From positions 35,529 to 99,528 of the forward strand of contig NZ_FOIA01000012.1 of the NCBI RefSeq assembly GCF_900111605.1: a stretch of 64,000 nucleotides of DNA, read 5' to 3'. The DNA is from Nitrosomonas marina. Its GTDB lineage: Bacteria > Pseudomonadota > Gammaproteobacteria > Burkholderiales > Nitrosomonadaceae. Each line of letters opens with the position of its first letter. Positions within the stretch are counted from its first letter, which is position 1. Positions 1 through 8,698 of this stretch are shown in pieces. The notes under the pieces are model-generated. The model had not been told where the DNA came from, ran no database searches, and saw only the letters and a program-made list of their open reading frames with translations. Both the position numbers and the translations under genes were made by a program.

Positions 1-288
1 TTGATCCTGACAGGACAGGAGAAACTGCGCATTCGGGACGTCATGACCATGATTTCAGAGATCATGCCATGGCCGGTCGAGTTGCGTTTCGATGAAGCCA
101 GTACCGCTCACCATTATGAAATCACACCCTATGCGTTTCAGCCGCGCGTCGGACGCAAACTGGTGCTCAACGAACATGTTGATCTCGGCCAGGGGCTGCT
201 GGACTGCATCCGTGAGATCCACCAGGTGCTGGAGCATGCCGATGAAAACGACGACGCCACGCCATCGACTTCCGACAACCGGGCCTGA
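1..288 (+). CDS. C-terminal fragment of an SDR/NAD-dependent epimerase-like protein
   Basis: The frame is open to the left edge, so this is the 3' end of a gene that begins outside the window; the TTG at base 1 need not be a start. The visible 95 residues contain the stretch HHYEITPYAFQPRVGRKL followed by a short acidic tail, which reads like the end of an extended SDR (nucleotide-sugar epimerase/reductase) protein. The NAD-binding glycine motif and the YxxxK active site would lie upstream and cannot be checked. The stop is five bases before the HAD hydrolase start, so the two are probably cotranscribed. The family call rests on general resemblance only. Confidence 0.5.
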   Translation: MILTGQEKLRIRDVMTMISEIMPWPVELRFDEASTAHHYEITPYAFQPRVGRKLVLNEHVDLGQGLLDCIREIHQVLEHADENDDATPSTSDNRA

Positions 289-293
289 CAATC

Positions 294-938
294 ATGATTG
301 CCATTACAAATTTTGAAGCGATTATCTTTGACTTTGACGGCGTCATCGCCGAATCCGGCGAAATCAAGACACAGGCGTTTGCTGAACTGTACCGCCCATA
401 CGGCGAAGCCGTCGTCACCGAAGTCGTCAGATACCATACTGCAAACGGCGGTCTGTCGCGATACAACAAATTCCGCCACTTTCAGCAGCAGCTGCTGCAC
501 GGAGACCCGCTGACATCCGAAGAAGAAAAGGAACTGGACCTGCGCTTCTCCGAACTGGTCGTGGAAGCTGTAGTGGCGGCTGACGCCGTACCTGGCGCCT
601 ATGAGCTGATTCACCAGCAGAATGACCGGATTCCATTATTTGTCGCTTCGGGAACACCTGAAGCCGAACTCAAAGTAATCGTCGAACGACGCGGCCTGAC
701 ACCTTACTTCAAACAGGTACGCGGTGCGCCCAAGCTCAAACCGGTACTGATCGCGGAAATTCTGTCCGACCACGCGCTTGACCCAAACCGTGTACTGATG
801 ATCGGAGACGCCCTGGCCGACTATGAGGGTGCGCAGGCCAACAAAACTGCATTTCTGGGACGCGTGCGTCCCGGCGATAACAATCCTTTTCCACCCGGTA
901 CGCCGATAGTGCCGGATTTACGTGCACTTGTGATCTGA
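294..938 (+). CDS. HAD-superfamily hydrolase (phosphatase)
   Basis: A 214-residue haloacid dehalogenase-type phosphatase, probably acting on a small cytoplasmic phosphoester. Motif I is DFDGVIAES near residue 13 (nucleophile Asp and acid/base Asp), motif II is VASGTP, the motif III lysine lies in APKLKP and motif IV is MIGDALADYEGA with the metal-binding Asp. The helical insertion between motifs I and II is the C1 cap typical of the phosphoglycolate phosphatase/beta-phosphoglucomutase group. It starts five bases after the upstream epimerase fragment and is followed 22 bases later by 6-phosphogluconolactonase, so a sugar-phosphate substrate is likely but unproven. Confidence 0.85.
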   Translation: MIAITNFEAIIFDFDGVIAESGEIKTQAFAELYRPYGEAVVTEVVRYHTANGGLSRYNKFRHFQQQLLHGDPLTSEEEKELDLRFSELVVEAVVAADAVPGAYELIHQQNDRIPLFVASGTPEAELKVIVERRGLTPYFKQVRGAPKLKPVLIAEILSDHALDPNRVLMIGDALADYEGAQANKTAFLGRVRPGDNNPFPPGTPIVPDLRALVI

Positions 939-960
939 ACTGTAATCTGAATTACCGCAC

Positions 961-1656
961 GTGCAGAAAATACAGCGAAATACCTATACAACTACTGATG
1001 CACTCGCCGATGGCTTTGCCAACTATGCAGCCGAAGTTTTGCGCACCGCACTGACCCGTCAGCAAACGGCCAGTCTCGTCGTTCCCGGCGGCAGCACCCC
1101 GCGCGCCTACCTGCCTGCCCTTGCCGCCCAAACCCTGCCGTGGCAACGCATTACCATCACCCTGAGCGATGAACGCTGGGTCGATACCGGATTACATGAC
1201 TCGAACGAACATCTGGTCAGAACCTGTTTGCTCAAGCGTTTGAATGTACAGCCGCATTTTACCGGTCTCAAAACGCCGCACGAAAAACCTGAAGCGGCGA
1301 TTCCAGAAATTGAGCAGCGCCTGAAAACGCTGCCGCAACCGTTTACACTGACCGTATTGGGACTCGGCGAAGACGGCCATATCGCGTCACTGTTTCCGGG
1401 CCTGAAACTGCATGAAGCAACGCACAGCTCAGCGGAGCAACGCTGTATTGCCGTTTATCCACCCGTGGCTCCATCACCGCGCGTAAGCCTGTCGCTTGAT
1501 GCGCTGGCCGGCAGTGCGCAAATTGCACTGGTCGCCACGGGGAAAGTCAAGCGACAATTACTTGACAGGCTTAAGGACGATGCCGATCCGGCGATACCGC
1601 TGGTCTGGCTATTGCAGCATGCCAGAACGCCTGTAGCGGTTTTTGAGACGAGTTGA
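961..1656 (+). CDS. pgl: 6-phosphogluconolactonase
   Basis: A 231-residue protein that hydrolyses 6-phosphoglucono-delta-lactone to 6-phosphogluconate in the oxidative pentose phosphate pathway. The family signatures VVPGGSTPRAYL, the LSDERWV motif, and the LGLGEDGHIASLFPG segment are all present in the usual order, and length matches the SugarP isomerase-like Pgl/DevB family. The start is GTG, because no ATG lies near the conserved N-terminus; no strong Shine-Dalgarno is visible. It follows the HAD gene closely and probably shares its transcript. No zwf or gnd is next to it in this window. Confidence 0.92.
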   Translation: MQKIQRNTYTTTDALADGFANYAAEVLRTALTRQQTASLVVPGGSTPRAYLPALAAQTLPWQRITITLSDERWVDTGLHDSNEHLVRTCLLKRLNVQPHFTGLKTPHEKPEAAIPEIEQRLKTLPQPFTLTVLGLGEDGHIASLFPGLKLHEATHSSAEQRCIAVYPPVAPSPRVSLSLDALAGSAQIALVATGKVKRQLLDRLKDDADPAIPLVWLLQHARTPVAVFETS

Positions 1657-1866
1657 ATACAAAATAAAAAACTCATATCGCCGATAAAGACAGTAATGGG
1701 GATTTTCTGCACGAACGTTGCAATTCATGTAATTACAGGTAAAAATGCAAATTACGTTTTTTCAAATTGTAGTCTCTTCAAGCTGAATGAAATAGCTTAT
1801 TATGCTAAGTTCATATATTCGTCATAACTCATTACTGAAAAAATTTTTGACTGCAGCAAAACAGTC

Positions 1867-2679
1867 ATGCATGCTTTTGCAAATAAATCCAGGCTTGTTC
1901 AGAAATTAGCATCATCCAGGTCCACAACGCTGGACAGGACGTATATCGGGCAACGGCACGATATTCGCTCATTTCTACACACACACCGCAGGATCGATAA
2001 CCCGGTCAGAACTAAATCAAATGGGGCAGGTTCAACACGCGGTCTGAGTCCGGAAGTGGACAACGACGAAATTATTCGCGGCCGTACGACCGGGGAAATT
2101 ATTGGTGACATCGGTCGGCCTATCGGCACGGCACTGGGAAATGTGGCTGCATCGACCGCAAGCATGCTGACAGGAATCAGTATTACCACCACTACCAATC
2201 AAGGGCCCACCTGGAACAATCACGGTGCTTTTGTATGGCATGTCGGTTTCAACACCACAGGACGAACAGGCTGGATTATACAGGATATCGTCAATACCTG
2301 GCGGGCAAAGGATGCCCGGGGCAATGCTGTCGCAAGCCCGGTTACACCGCATTTCCTGGAAGCCTGGGCAGTGGATAACGCCGGCAAAGTAACGCCGAGC
2401 ATTGGCACAGACAACGATTACTGGGACAACCCGAATCTGGTCACAACTTATGGCGCCGTCGAAGGGCATCTGGCAACCAGGGCAAAGCTTTATTTTACAA
2501 AAACAGATCCCGCTACTCAGGGTTTTATCAAAAACAATCCGGCCACTAATGCTGCCGGCTTGTTATCGTCGACCACCACCCCGGCCAACCTTGGCGTTGT
2601 CCGGTTATATCGCTACGCGCAAAGCACCTGGGACTCAACAGGAGCTGCGCCCATTCATTTTGGCTCGGCAGGACCGTAG
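1867..2679 (+). CDS. Protein of unknown function, possible eCIS-associated cargo
   Basis: A 270-residue protein that I do not recognise firmly. The first 60 residues are basic and low in hydrophobic residues (no signal peptide), followed by a short hydrophobic-leaning Gly/Ala/Thr stretch (IGDIGRPIGTALGNVAAST). Residues about 110 to 215 form a Trp- and Asn-rich block (GPTWNNHGAFVWHVGF, GWIIQDIVNTW, NDYWDNPNL) that looks like a compact globular domain. It lies 165 bases upstream of a DUF4157 protein on the same strand, and both have a basic leader without a secretion signal. That pairing suggests a cargo or partner of an extracellular contractile injection system; this is inference. No ribosome-binding site is obvious at the start. 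Confidence 0.7.
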   Translation: MHAFANKSRLVQKLASSRSTTLDRTYIGQRHDIRSFLHTHRRIDNPVRTKSNGAGSTRGLSPEVDNDEIIRGRTTGEIIGDIGRPIGTALGNVAASTASMLTGISITTTTNQGPTWNNHGAFVWHVGFNTTGRTGWIIQDIVNTWRAKDARGNAVASPVTPHFLEAWAVDNAGKVTPSIGTDNDYWDNPNLVTTYGAVEGHLATRAKLYFTKTDPATQGFIKNNPATNAAGLLSSTTTPANLGVVRLYRYAQSTWDSTGAAPIHFGSAGP

Positions 2680-2844
2680 AAACGGCCTAAGCCAGAATAG
2701 CTTTTCCTGATCATTTAGCTGGTCACTCATCAATAATTGCGGGTTTGACAAAGAATACAGGGATTTGTATATTTTCACTTGACCGTGTTTGTTCTTTCCA
2801 CCACGGACTTGCGCGAATGGCGAAAATAATGGAGACCATGGACC

Positions 2845-4827
2845 ATGTATACTGGTTTTGCAACATTCGCTTCACCGGCAACAACGACCAAACGGACTCG
2901 TCCGGCGTGTCACAACATCACTTCAAATCAGCATTCAGCTGTGCGTGCAATACTGCAACGCACCTTCGTGCAACCCATTTCAAACGCCCCGAACCAGACT
3001 GTTCAGAAAAAGATAAAAATCGGCTCGTCCGATGATCGGTATGAAAAAGAAGCGGATCACATGGCCGACCAGGTGGTATCACAGCATTCCGGATTGAGCA
3101 CTGCAGTTCTGGAAAATACGGTTTCGGGTAACGTACAGCGTTTGTGCGATGAATGCGAAGAAACGATACAGCAAAAAGCGATGGACGCAGTTTCTGAAGC
3201 TCGCGATCCGAGTGGAATCAGGCAGGAAACATCCCCGGAGATTTCTTCACTTACAAAACACAACTCGAACGGGCACCCGTTGCCTTATGCATTGCGGCAA
3301 TTTTACGAATCACGCATGGGGCGGGATTTTGGCAATGTGCGGCTGCACACAGACAACAGCAGCTCACAATCAGCCGAAGCAATCAATGCCAAGGCGTATA
3401 CGCTGGGCAACCACATCACATTCAATCGCGGCCAATATCAACCGGGTACGGCGCAAGGCAGGCATTTGCTGGCTCATGAACTGACACACGTTGTTCAACA
3501 GGGAAAAGCCGCACCAAAAAACACCGCTGAATATTCAAACACCGGTGGCACTGCTCATGAGATCCATACAGTCCGAACAACTGTCGCGGACACTGTGCAG
3601 CGGGCCTGTGGCAGTACTGCAATCGGTGCACCAGGCGGTTGCACGCGTTCGCCTGATTACGGCGTTTTCAATCCGAGCAGTCCGGTCTATAAATTTGATT
3701 TTGATTGCGATACGTTCAAGCCTGGCGAAGACGTCAACCTGGAAAATGATCACCGCGGACTGCCAATCGGTACGCGATTTGCCGTGCACGGCTTCGCCAG
3801 CGTTGACGGCGATCCGGGCTACAATCACAATCTGGCCTGTGCCAGGGCTCTGGCTGCTGCAAACTTAATGATGACACCAGGTCCTCTGGGACTGGGTATT
3901 TCTGTTGGGAATATCGATGTCTTCAATCATGGGCCGACACCTGGTCCGGTCGATGAACGCCGCAGCGTGACCATCGAACACAACGCACCAGCACAACCGG
4001 TTCCGCCCGAGGAAAGGCCGCCGCTGTGCGGACCGGATGCCACACAATGGCTGATCGATCAGATGAATGCAGCGCTCACAGACGCCGCCGTGCTTGCAAT
4101 ACAGGCAGATATTACCGCGGCTGACGGAATTGCGAGAAGACACGGCATCACAGCGCATCAGGTAGCCGAGGGCGCCACGACATTGCGCTTATTGGCCGAA
4201 GAGGCTTTACTTCAGGCGCAGGGTAAGAATCCTGCCCGCAACCCGACAATTAATGCACAAATTGCTGCTGGCAGCGCCTCGGGAGCGATCGTTTCCAGGG
4301 CACTTCGGGCACACCCAATCGATGCGCTGACCATTGCCAATCATATTAACAACGCGGCCACGGCCTGGGCCGCACTGGTGACCCATGGCGCGCGTTATGA
4401 CTTTAAATTGAATCCCGCGCAGATGCATTTTCCTCGGACAGCAAACTGTCCCGAAGAAGAATGCGATCAGGGTGAAGTCGGCATTATCACCCTGTGCCCC
4501 GGCGTGCTTCCGGAAAACTGCTACCAGTCCGATTTACCGGGAAACCTTTTCTTTTCACGAATTGGCCAGTTTGCAGGATTCAGCGCACTAACCCTGCAGC
4601 TGGGCTCGCAATTCGCCGAATTGCTGGATACCGTTCCGCGCCCCGCCCGACCGCATGTGACCTGGGACTCACCGGAAGACACAAGCGCGATACATGTAGC
4701 GTCTTCACTTACACTGCCGTTAACGCGGTCCTCACTGTGCAGCATCCTTGCCGCCCACCGCGGTAGTCTCTCGCGCCGGAATGGCTGCCGGGATTGCACT
4801 CGACTGACCACGGCAATCATTACTTAG
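2845..4827 (+). CDS. DUF4157 (eCIS core domain) protein with OmpA-like domain; 3' end probably frameshifted
   Basis: A 660-residue protein. A basic leader is followed by KIGSSDDRYEKEADHMADQV and the paired-cysteine motif C101-x2-C104 common in these proteins. The DUF4157 metallopeptidase-like domain (about 135 to 220) carries HELTH at 211-215. Residues about 255 to 365 resemble an OmpA-type domain (VHGFASVDGDPGYN, ending RRSVTIEH). There is no signal peptide, as expected for eCIS cargo loaded in the cytoplasm. Start chosen because GGAG lies ten bases upstream. From about 4700 the reading frame turns into an improbable Ser/Arg/Cys-rich tail, while other frames give plausible protein: see findings. 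DUF4157 proteins are known as eCIS-associated; no eCIS sheath, tube or baseplate gene is nearby. Confidence 0.85.
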   Translation: MYTGFATFASPATTTKRTRPACHNITSNQHSAVRAILQRTFVQPISNAPNQTVQKKIKIGSSDDRYEKEADHMADQVVSQHSGLSTAVLENTVSGNVQRLCDECEETIQQKAMDAVSEARDPSGIRQETSPEISSLTKHNSNGHPLPYALRQFYESRMGRDFGNVRLHTDNSSSQSAEAINAKAYTLGNHITFNRGQYQPGTAQGRHLLAHELTHVVQQGKAAPKNTAEYSNTGGTAHEIHTVRTTVADTVQRACGSTAIGAPGGCTRSPDYGVFNPSSPVYKFDFDCDTFKPGEDVNLENDHRGLPIGTRFAVHGFASVDGDPGYNHNLACARALAAANLMMTPGPLGLGISVGNIDVFNHGPTPGPVDERRSVTIEHNAPAQPVPPEERPPLCGPDATQWLIDQMNAALTDAAVLAIQADITAADGIARRHGITAHQVAEGATTLRLLAEEALLQAQGKNPARNPTINAQIAAGSASGAIVSRALRAHPIDALTIANHINNAATAWAALVTHGARYDFKLNPAQMHFPRTANCPEEECDQGEVGIITLCPGVLPENCYQSDLPGNLFFSRIGQFAGFSALTLQLGSQFAELLDTVPRPARPHVTWDSPEDTSAIHVASSLTLPLTRSSLCSILAAHRGSLSRRNGCRDCTRLTTAIIT

Positions 4828-5342
4828 GATTAATTTCGATATCCAGCGATTACTGTTTCTTAACTAGTACTCTATCAATATGATATTGATAGAGTACTAG
4901 GCAGAATTCTATTTCGAAACCTATAACGCTTAAACCACAAAACTGGAACTTCATACCGTGGGGCGCGCTCGGAAATTGATTGCGCCTTGATATCTCTGCC
5001 CGGTTTCTCAATGTTTCCGATTCCGTTAAAGATCGATATCAACAATCTGCAATGTTGGCATTTACACTGTGTGCAAAATTAGCTCAACTATTTCAATGAG
5101 GAAATAATTTTACGTCTATATCAGGGCAGCCGGCATTGAAAACCGTTTCCTGTCAAAAATTCGTTACAACACTCGCCTGGCGATCAGATTCAGTTTCTGC
5201 GACATGCGTTGTCATATGAGTGACATTCAACTGTCATGTTATTTAGATAGATTCCACCCGTTAATTGAACTTTATACTCAGAACGTCTGACCGTATAAAG
5301 CTACGTCAACTGCAACGCTTCTCAATTGATTATTAGAATAAT
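4828..5342. other. Intergenic stretch, no gene seen
   Basis: Between the DUF4157 gene and the GGDEF-EAL gene I see no convincing gene. The only structured item is the 37-base palindrome at 4864-4900, listed separately. The promoter of the GGDEF-EAL gene should lie here, but no clear -35/-10 pair can be named. Confidence 0.6.
4864..4900. repeat. Solo palindrome, scar of the 262-bp foldback element
   Basis: A perfect inverted repeat with two 18-base arms around a single central G, bounded by CTAG on both sides. It equals the left terminal repeat of the 16216 element read through its self-palindromic core (CAATATGATATTG) straight into the right terminal repeat, so it is what would remain if the interior was lost by recombination between the two ends. 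It can extrude as a cruciform or act as a hairpin in RNA. Confidence 0.85.
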
Positions 5343-7370
5343 ATGAAACTGCAACTCACTCGCCATTCTTCAGTGATCATTCTGATCGTGATGATACTGG
5401 TCACAATACTGCTGGGCTTCCACTATCAGAAATTAGTCAGGGAATCGTTGATCAATGGACAGCAACAAGCAGGCTTGATGCTTACAAAGTCGTACGCGAA
5501 CTCGATTTGGCCCAGCCATGCGGGTTTCGTACAGCGCGCTGCATCAATCAAGCACGATAATCTGCGAAACAGTGACGAGTTACAGTATATCCACCGCGAT
5601 CTGCGTCGATTAGTGCGCGGCAGTAACATCCTACGGGTCGCCATCATTGACATAAACGGCCTGATAGTCTATTCAACGAATAGGGAACGGGTAGGTAAGC
5701 AATTAACGAATGATGCTGGTTATCAGAACGCGGTTACCGGAACAATACACAGCTCGCTATCATTTCATGATGCTTACAAAAGCAGCCGCGCTGATTTGGA
5801 AAGGCGTTATGTCGTGACCAGCCACGTTCCTGTCAGAATCCTCGACGCTGCACCAGTCGAGGCTGTTATTGCCATCGATTTCGATACCACAACCTTGATG
5901 AACGAGCTGAATTATCAGCAGATTCAGACGATTGGCTGGCTTGTATTGGTGATGGCGCTCGTATCTTTGCTTTTGTATGGATTTACCAAACATTCCGATC
6001 AGCTGCTGGAAAAACAGCTGTTACAACGCGAGAAAGATATCAAGCATATGCGCCACCTCGCCTATCATGATTCCCTGACCGGTTTTCCGAACCGTACAAG
6101 CTTCAATGAACATACCGAGGAAGCAGTGTTCCGCGCTAAACGCGTAGGATGGACAATGGCCGTCATGTTTCTTGACCTCGATCGTTTCAAGCTGATTAAT
6201 GATAGCCTGGGACACGATGCCGGTGATCAGCTGCTTTGTCTCACAGCACATCGAATTCGGGAAGTACTGCGCGAAAGCGATCTGTTATTTCGCATGGGGG
6301 GTGACGAATTCACGGTGATTCTGGAAGGTGTCAAAATCCCGGAGCAAGCCGCGGATGTGGCAAACCGGGTGCTGGAAGTGGTAAGTCAGCCACTGGAACT
6401 GCAGGAAGAGGAATTTACAATCTCCGCCAGTATCGGCATGGCTGTTTACCCTCGGGATGCAAAATCGGCTGAGCATCTTGTTAAATGTGCCGACGCCGCC
6501 ATGTATCGCGCCAAGGAAATGGGCGGCAACTGCTTCAGCTTTTATTCTCAGGAAATGAATGAACGGTTCGAGAACCAGCTAAAAATGGAAACGGCCCTGC
6601 GCCGTGCCGTCACCAATGAAGAGCTTTTCCTGCAATACCAGCCACGAATATGCAGCCACACACAGAAAATTATTGGAACCGAAGCATTACTGCGCTGGAA
6701 GCATCCGGAATGGGGAATAGTCCCTCCTAGTCGTTTCATTTCTCAACTCGAAGAATCGGGACTCATCATACAGGTAGGAACCTGGGTTATCAGAGAAGCA
6801 TGTCGCCAGAACAAATTATGGCAGGATATGGGACTTGAACCAATACGTGTATCGGTAAACCTCTCATCGCGGCAGTTTCGTAGTGAATCGCTGGTAAACG
6901 CTGTACGTTCCGCCCTTGCCGATTCCGGACTTGAGCCGTGCTATCTCGAACTGGAACTGACCGAAAGTCTGCTGGTGGACAATACTGAGCATGCCATTTC
7001 ACTCATGTATGCCCTGAAGGAGCTCGGTATCGCTCTGTCCATTGATGATTTTGGCACCGGTTACTCGTCACTGAGTTATCTCAAGCGCTTTCCCATTGAT
7101 TGTCTCAAAATAGATCGCAGCTTCATTACAGAAATTGCCAGCAATACCAAGGATGCAGCCATTGTTGAGGCTATTTCAACACTGGCCCACAATCTCGGTA
7201 TCGGACTCGTTGCGGAGGGTGTTGAGAATATCAATCAGGCCAAACTGCTGAAAGGATACGGGTGCAACGAAATGCAGGGATATTATTACAGTAGACCAGT
7301 CGATGCCAATCACCTGGCCAGTGTAATCAGTCAACAAAACTCATTGATATCGCCTACGAAAATAGCCTGA
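5343..7370 (+). CDS. Membrane-bound diguanylate cyclase/phosphodiesterase (GGDEF-EAL)
   Basis: A 675-residue c-di-GMP enzyme. A transmembrane helix at about 11-28, a periplasmic sensor of about 165 residues and a second helix at about 196-215 place the sensor outside the inner membrane. The GGDEF motif is intact at 319-323 with an RxxD inhibitory site (RESD) five residues before it. The EAL motif is E447-A-L, followed by NLSSRQF, ELTES, DDFGTGYSS, LKIDRSF and EGVEN, so all usual phosphodiesterase metal and catalytic positions are present. Both activities are therefore possible; which one dominates cannot be read from sequence. It stands alone between a long intergenic region and a convergent gene. 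Confidence 0.93.
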   Translation: MKLQLTRHSSVIILIVMILVTILLGFHYQKLVRESLINGQQQAGLMLTKSYANSIWPSHAGFVQRAASIKHDNLRNSDELQYIHRDLRRLVRGSNILRVAIIDINGLIVYSTNRERVGKQLTNDAGYQNAVTGTIHSSLSFHDAYKSSRADLERRYVVTSHVPVRILDAAPVEAVIAIDFDTTTLMNELNYQQIQTIGWLVLVMALVSLLLYGFTKHSDQLLEKQLLQREKDIKHMRHLAYHDSLTGFPNRTSFNEHTEEAVFRAKRVGWTMAVMFLDLDRFKLINDSLGHDAGDQLLCLTAHRIREVLRESDLLFRMGGDEFTVILEGVKIPEQAADVANRVLEVVSQPLELQEEEFTISASIGMAVYPRDAKSAEHLVKCADAAMYRAKEMGGNCFSFYSQEMNERFENQLKMETALRRAVTNEELFLQYQPRICSHTQKIIGTEALLRWKHPEWGIVPPSRFISQLEESGLIIQVGTWVIREACRQNKLWQDMGLEPIRVSVNLSSRQFRSESLVNAVRSALADSGLEPCYLELELTESLLVDNTEHAISLMYALKELGIALSIDDFGTGYSSLSYLKRFPIDCLKIDRSFITEIASNTKDAAIVEAISTLAHNLGIGLVAEGVENINQAKLLKGYGCNEMQGYYYSRPVDANHLASVISQQNSLISPTKIA

Positions 7371-7414
7371 ACCATACTGCCAAGTAGTACTTTTTGCCGC
7401 TCGTTTGATAGCAT

Positions 7415-7431
7415 GCGGCGATATACGCCGC
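7415..7431. terminator. Possible terminator hairpin
   Basis: GCGGCG and CGCCGC are separated by ATATA, then GCAAAAA follows. It lies between the convergent GGDEF-EAL and exchanger genes, which suits a terminator, but the six-pair stem has no proper T-run on the plus strand, so the call is weak. Confidence 0.3.
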
Positions 7432-7657
7432 GCAAAAATGTTTCAAGAATGTCAATCGCGAGAAAAATTTATAGCATTCATTCATCGATTTTTGTCAGCT
7501 AGAGAACACTGAAAGCAATTCTGATTTCATACTGTTACGGCAAACCAGGGGTTACTTCCCCCTCTGATATCCAGTCCAAAAGAACAAAACCAGAGAATTC
7601 AGTGAACTGCAGGTATGGAATAATTTAGAATTTTACGGCATTTGCTAACGGCCAAAT

Positions 7658-8698
7658 CTATCGTACCTGGTAGAGAATATATAATCCCGCCATATAAAAA
7701 ATCAAAACCAGAAGCGAATCAATATTCATGCCAAAAAGTTTCAGTTTTGGGCGAATTGCAATTCCAATACAATAAATTGCTGTCAAGAAAATACCACCAA
7801 CTAGTGCAACTGACGCTGACAGATCAATATGATTCAAAACCGGGCCATCCGAAAAAAAAGCATCCACCGGGAGTATCAGAAACGTCACGATCAGGTTACT
7901 GCCAAAAATATTGGAAATCGCCATGGTATGGGCTTTTATCCTGATTGCAGCAATGGCTGTACTCAGTTCCGGCAGTGACGTTGTCAGCGCCAATAAAGAA
8001 ACTCCAATAAAACTGCTGCCGAGCCCGGTCTGATCGGCCAATGTCTCAGCAGCATGTACGATAAACACACCGCACACTAAGATAACTACCCCTGCAGCCA
8101 CCGAAAAAAGAATCAAAATGTGCAGAGACAGATTATCATAATGATTGCTTCGTGCCTCTCCACGCGCTGGCTGTTCATTTGGAAGATCAACCGGACTCCA
8201 GGTGTTGCGGCCCTGAATTTTCCAAAGCAAGTACATAAAGAAAATATACAGCAGAGCGATCAAAATGCTGCCAAGCCCGATATGCGCCACTATTGGTATA
8301 TCACCAATGAAACTTATCATAAGCAGTATCGAAAGCGATGGAATCAATAACAAACCGGCTACTAATACTGAAAGACTGCGTGGCGCGGAACTGAGCACGC
8401 CTCTTATGATAAAAATTTCGGCGATGGCCAGCACGACCAACTGCATCATAATACCGCCAAATATATTGTTGAGAGCAAGCGTACCGTTACCTGCCGAGAC
8501 TGCGGTAATACTCGTTACCATTTCCGGCAATTCAGTGATTGTAGCCAGAAAAATAAGTCCCATAAAAGCACGTGCGATTTTCGTCTGCTCGGCAATCGCG
8601 TCAACGAAGTATGACAAATACGTGCCGGATGTCCATATCGCACCGGCAAGTACAGCAAAAATCAATAAATTGATTGTTATTGAAAACGCTTCAAACAA
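7658..8698 (-). CDS. Sodium/calcium exchanger family (CaCA) membrane protein
   Basis: A 346-residue inner-membrane cation antiporter. Two copies of the alpha-repeat are visible: ELPEMVTSITAVSAGNGTLA with a following NNIFGG, and about 170 residues later TSLPELSTAIAAI with SNIFGS. This internal duplication, around ten hydrophobic segments and the length all fit the CaCA superfamily. The ion (Ca2+, Na+, H+ or K+) is not determined. The start is TTG overlapping the stop of the upstream fusion gene by eight bases, with GGAGG eight bases before it, so translation is coupled to that gene. Confidence 0.85.
   Translation of the reverse strand: MFEAFSITINLLIFAVLAGAIWTSGTYLSYFVDAIAEQTKIARAFMGLIFLATITELPEMVTSITAVSAGNGTLALNNIFGGIMMQLVVLAIAEIFIIRGVLSSAPRSLSVLVAGLLLIPSLSILLMISFIGDIPIVAHIGLGSILIALLYIFFMYLLWKIQGRNTWSPVDLPNEQPARGEARSNHYDNLSLHILILFSVAAGVVILVCGVFIVHAAETLADQTGLGSSFIGVSLLALTTSLPELSTAIAAIRIKAHTMAISNIFGSNLIVTFLILPVDAFFSDGPVLNHIDLSASVALVGGIFLTAIYCIGIAIRPKLKLFGMNIDSLLVLIFYMAGLYILYQVR

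Noticed and set aside
138..614. Minus-strand frame of 158 codons over the HAD gene
   Set aside because: Lies antisense to a gene with complete HAD motifs; cysteine/serine-rich shadow frame.
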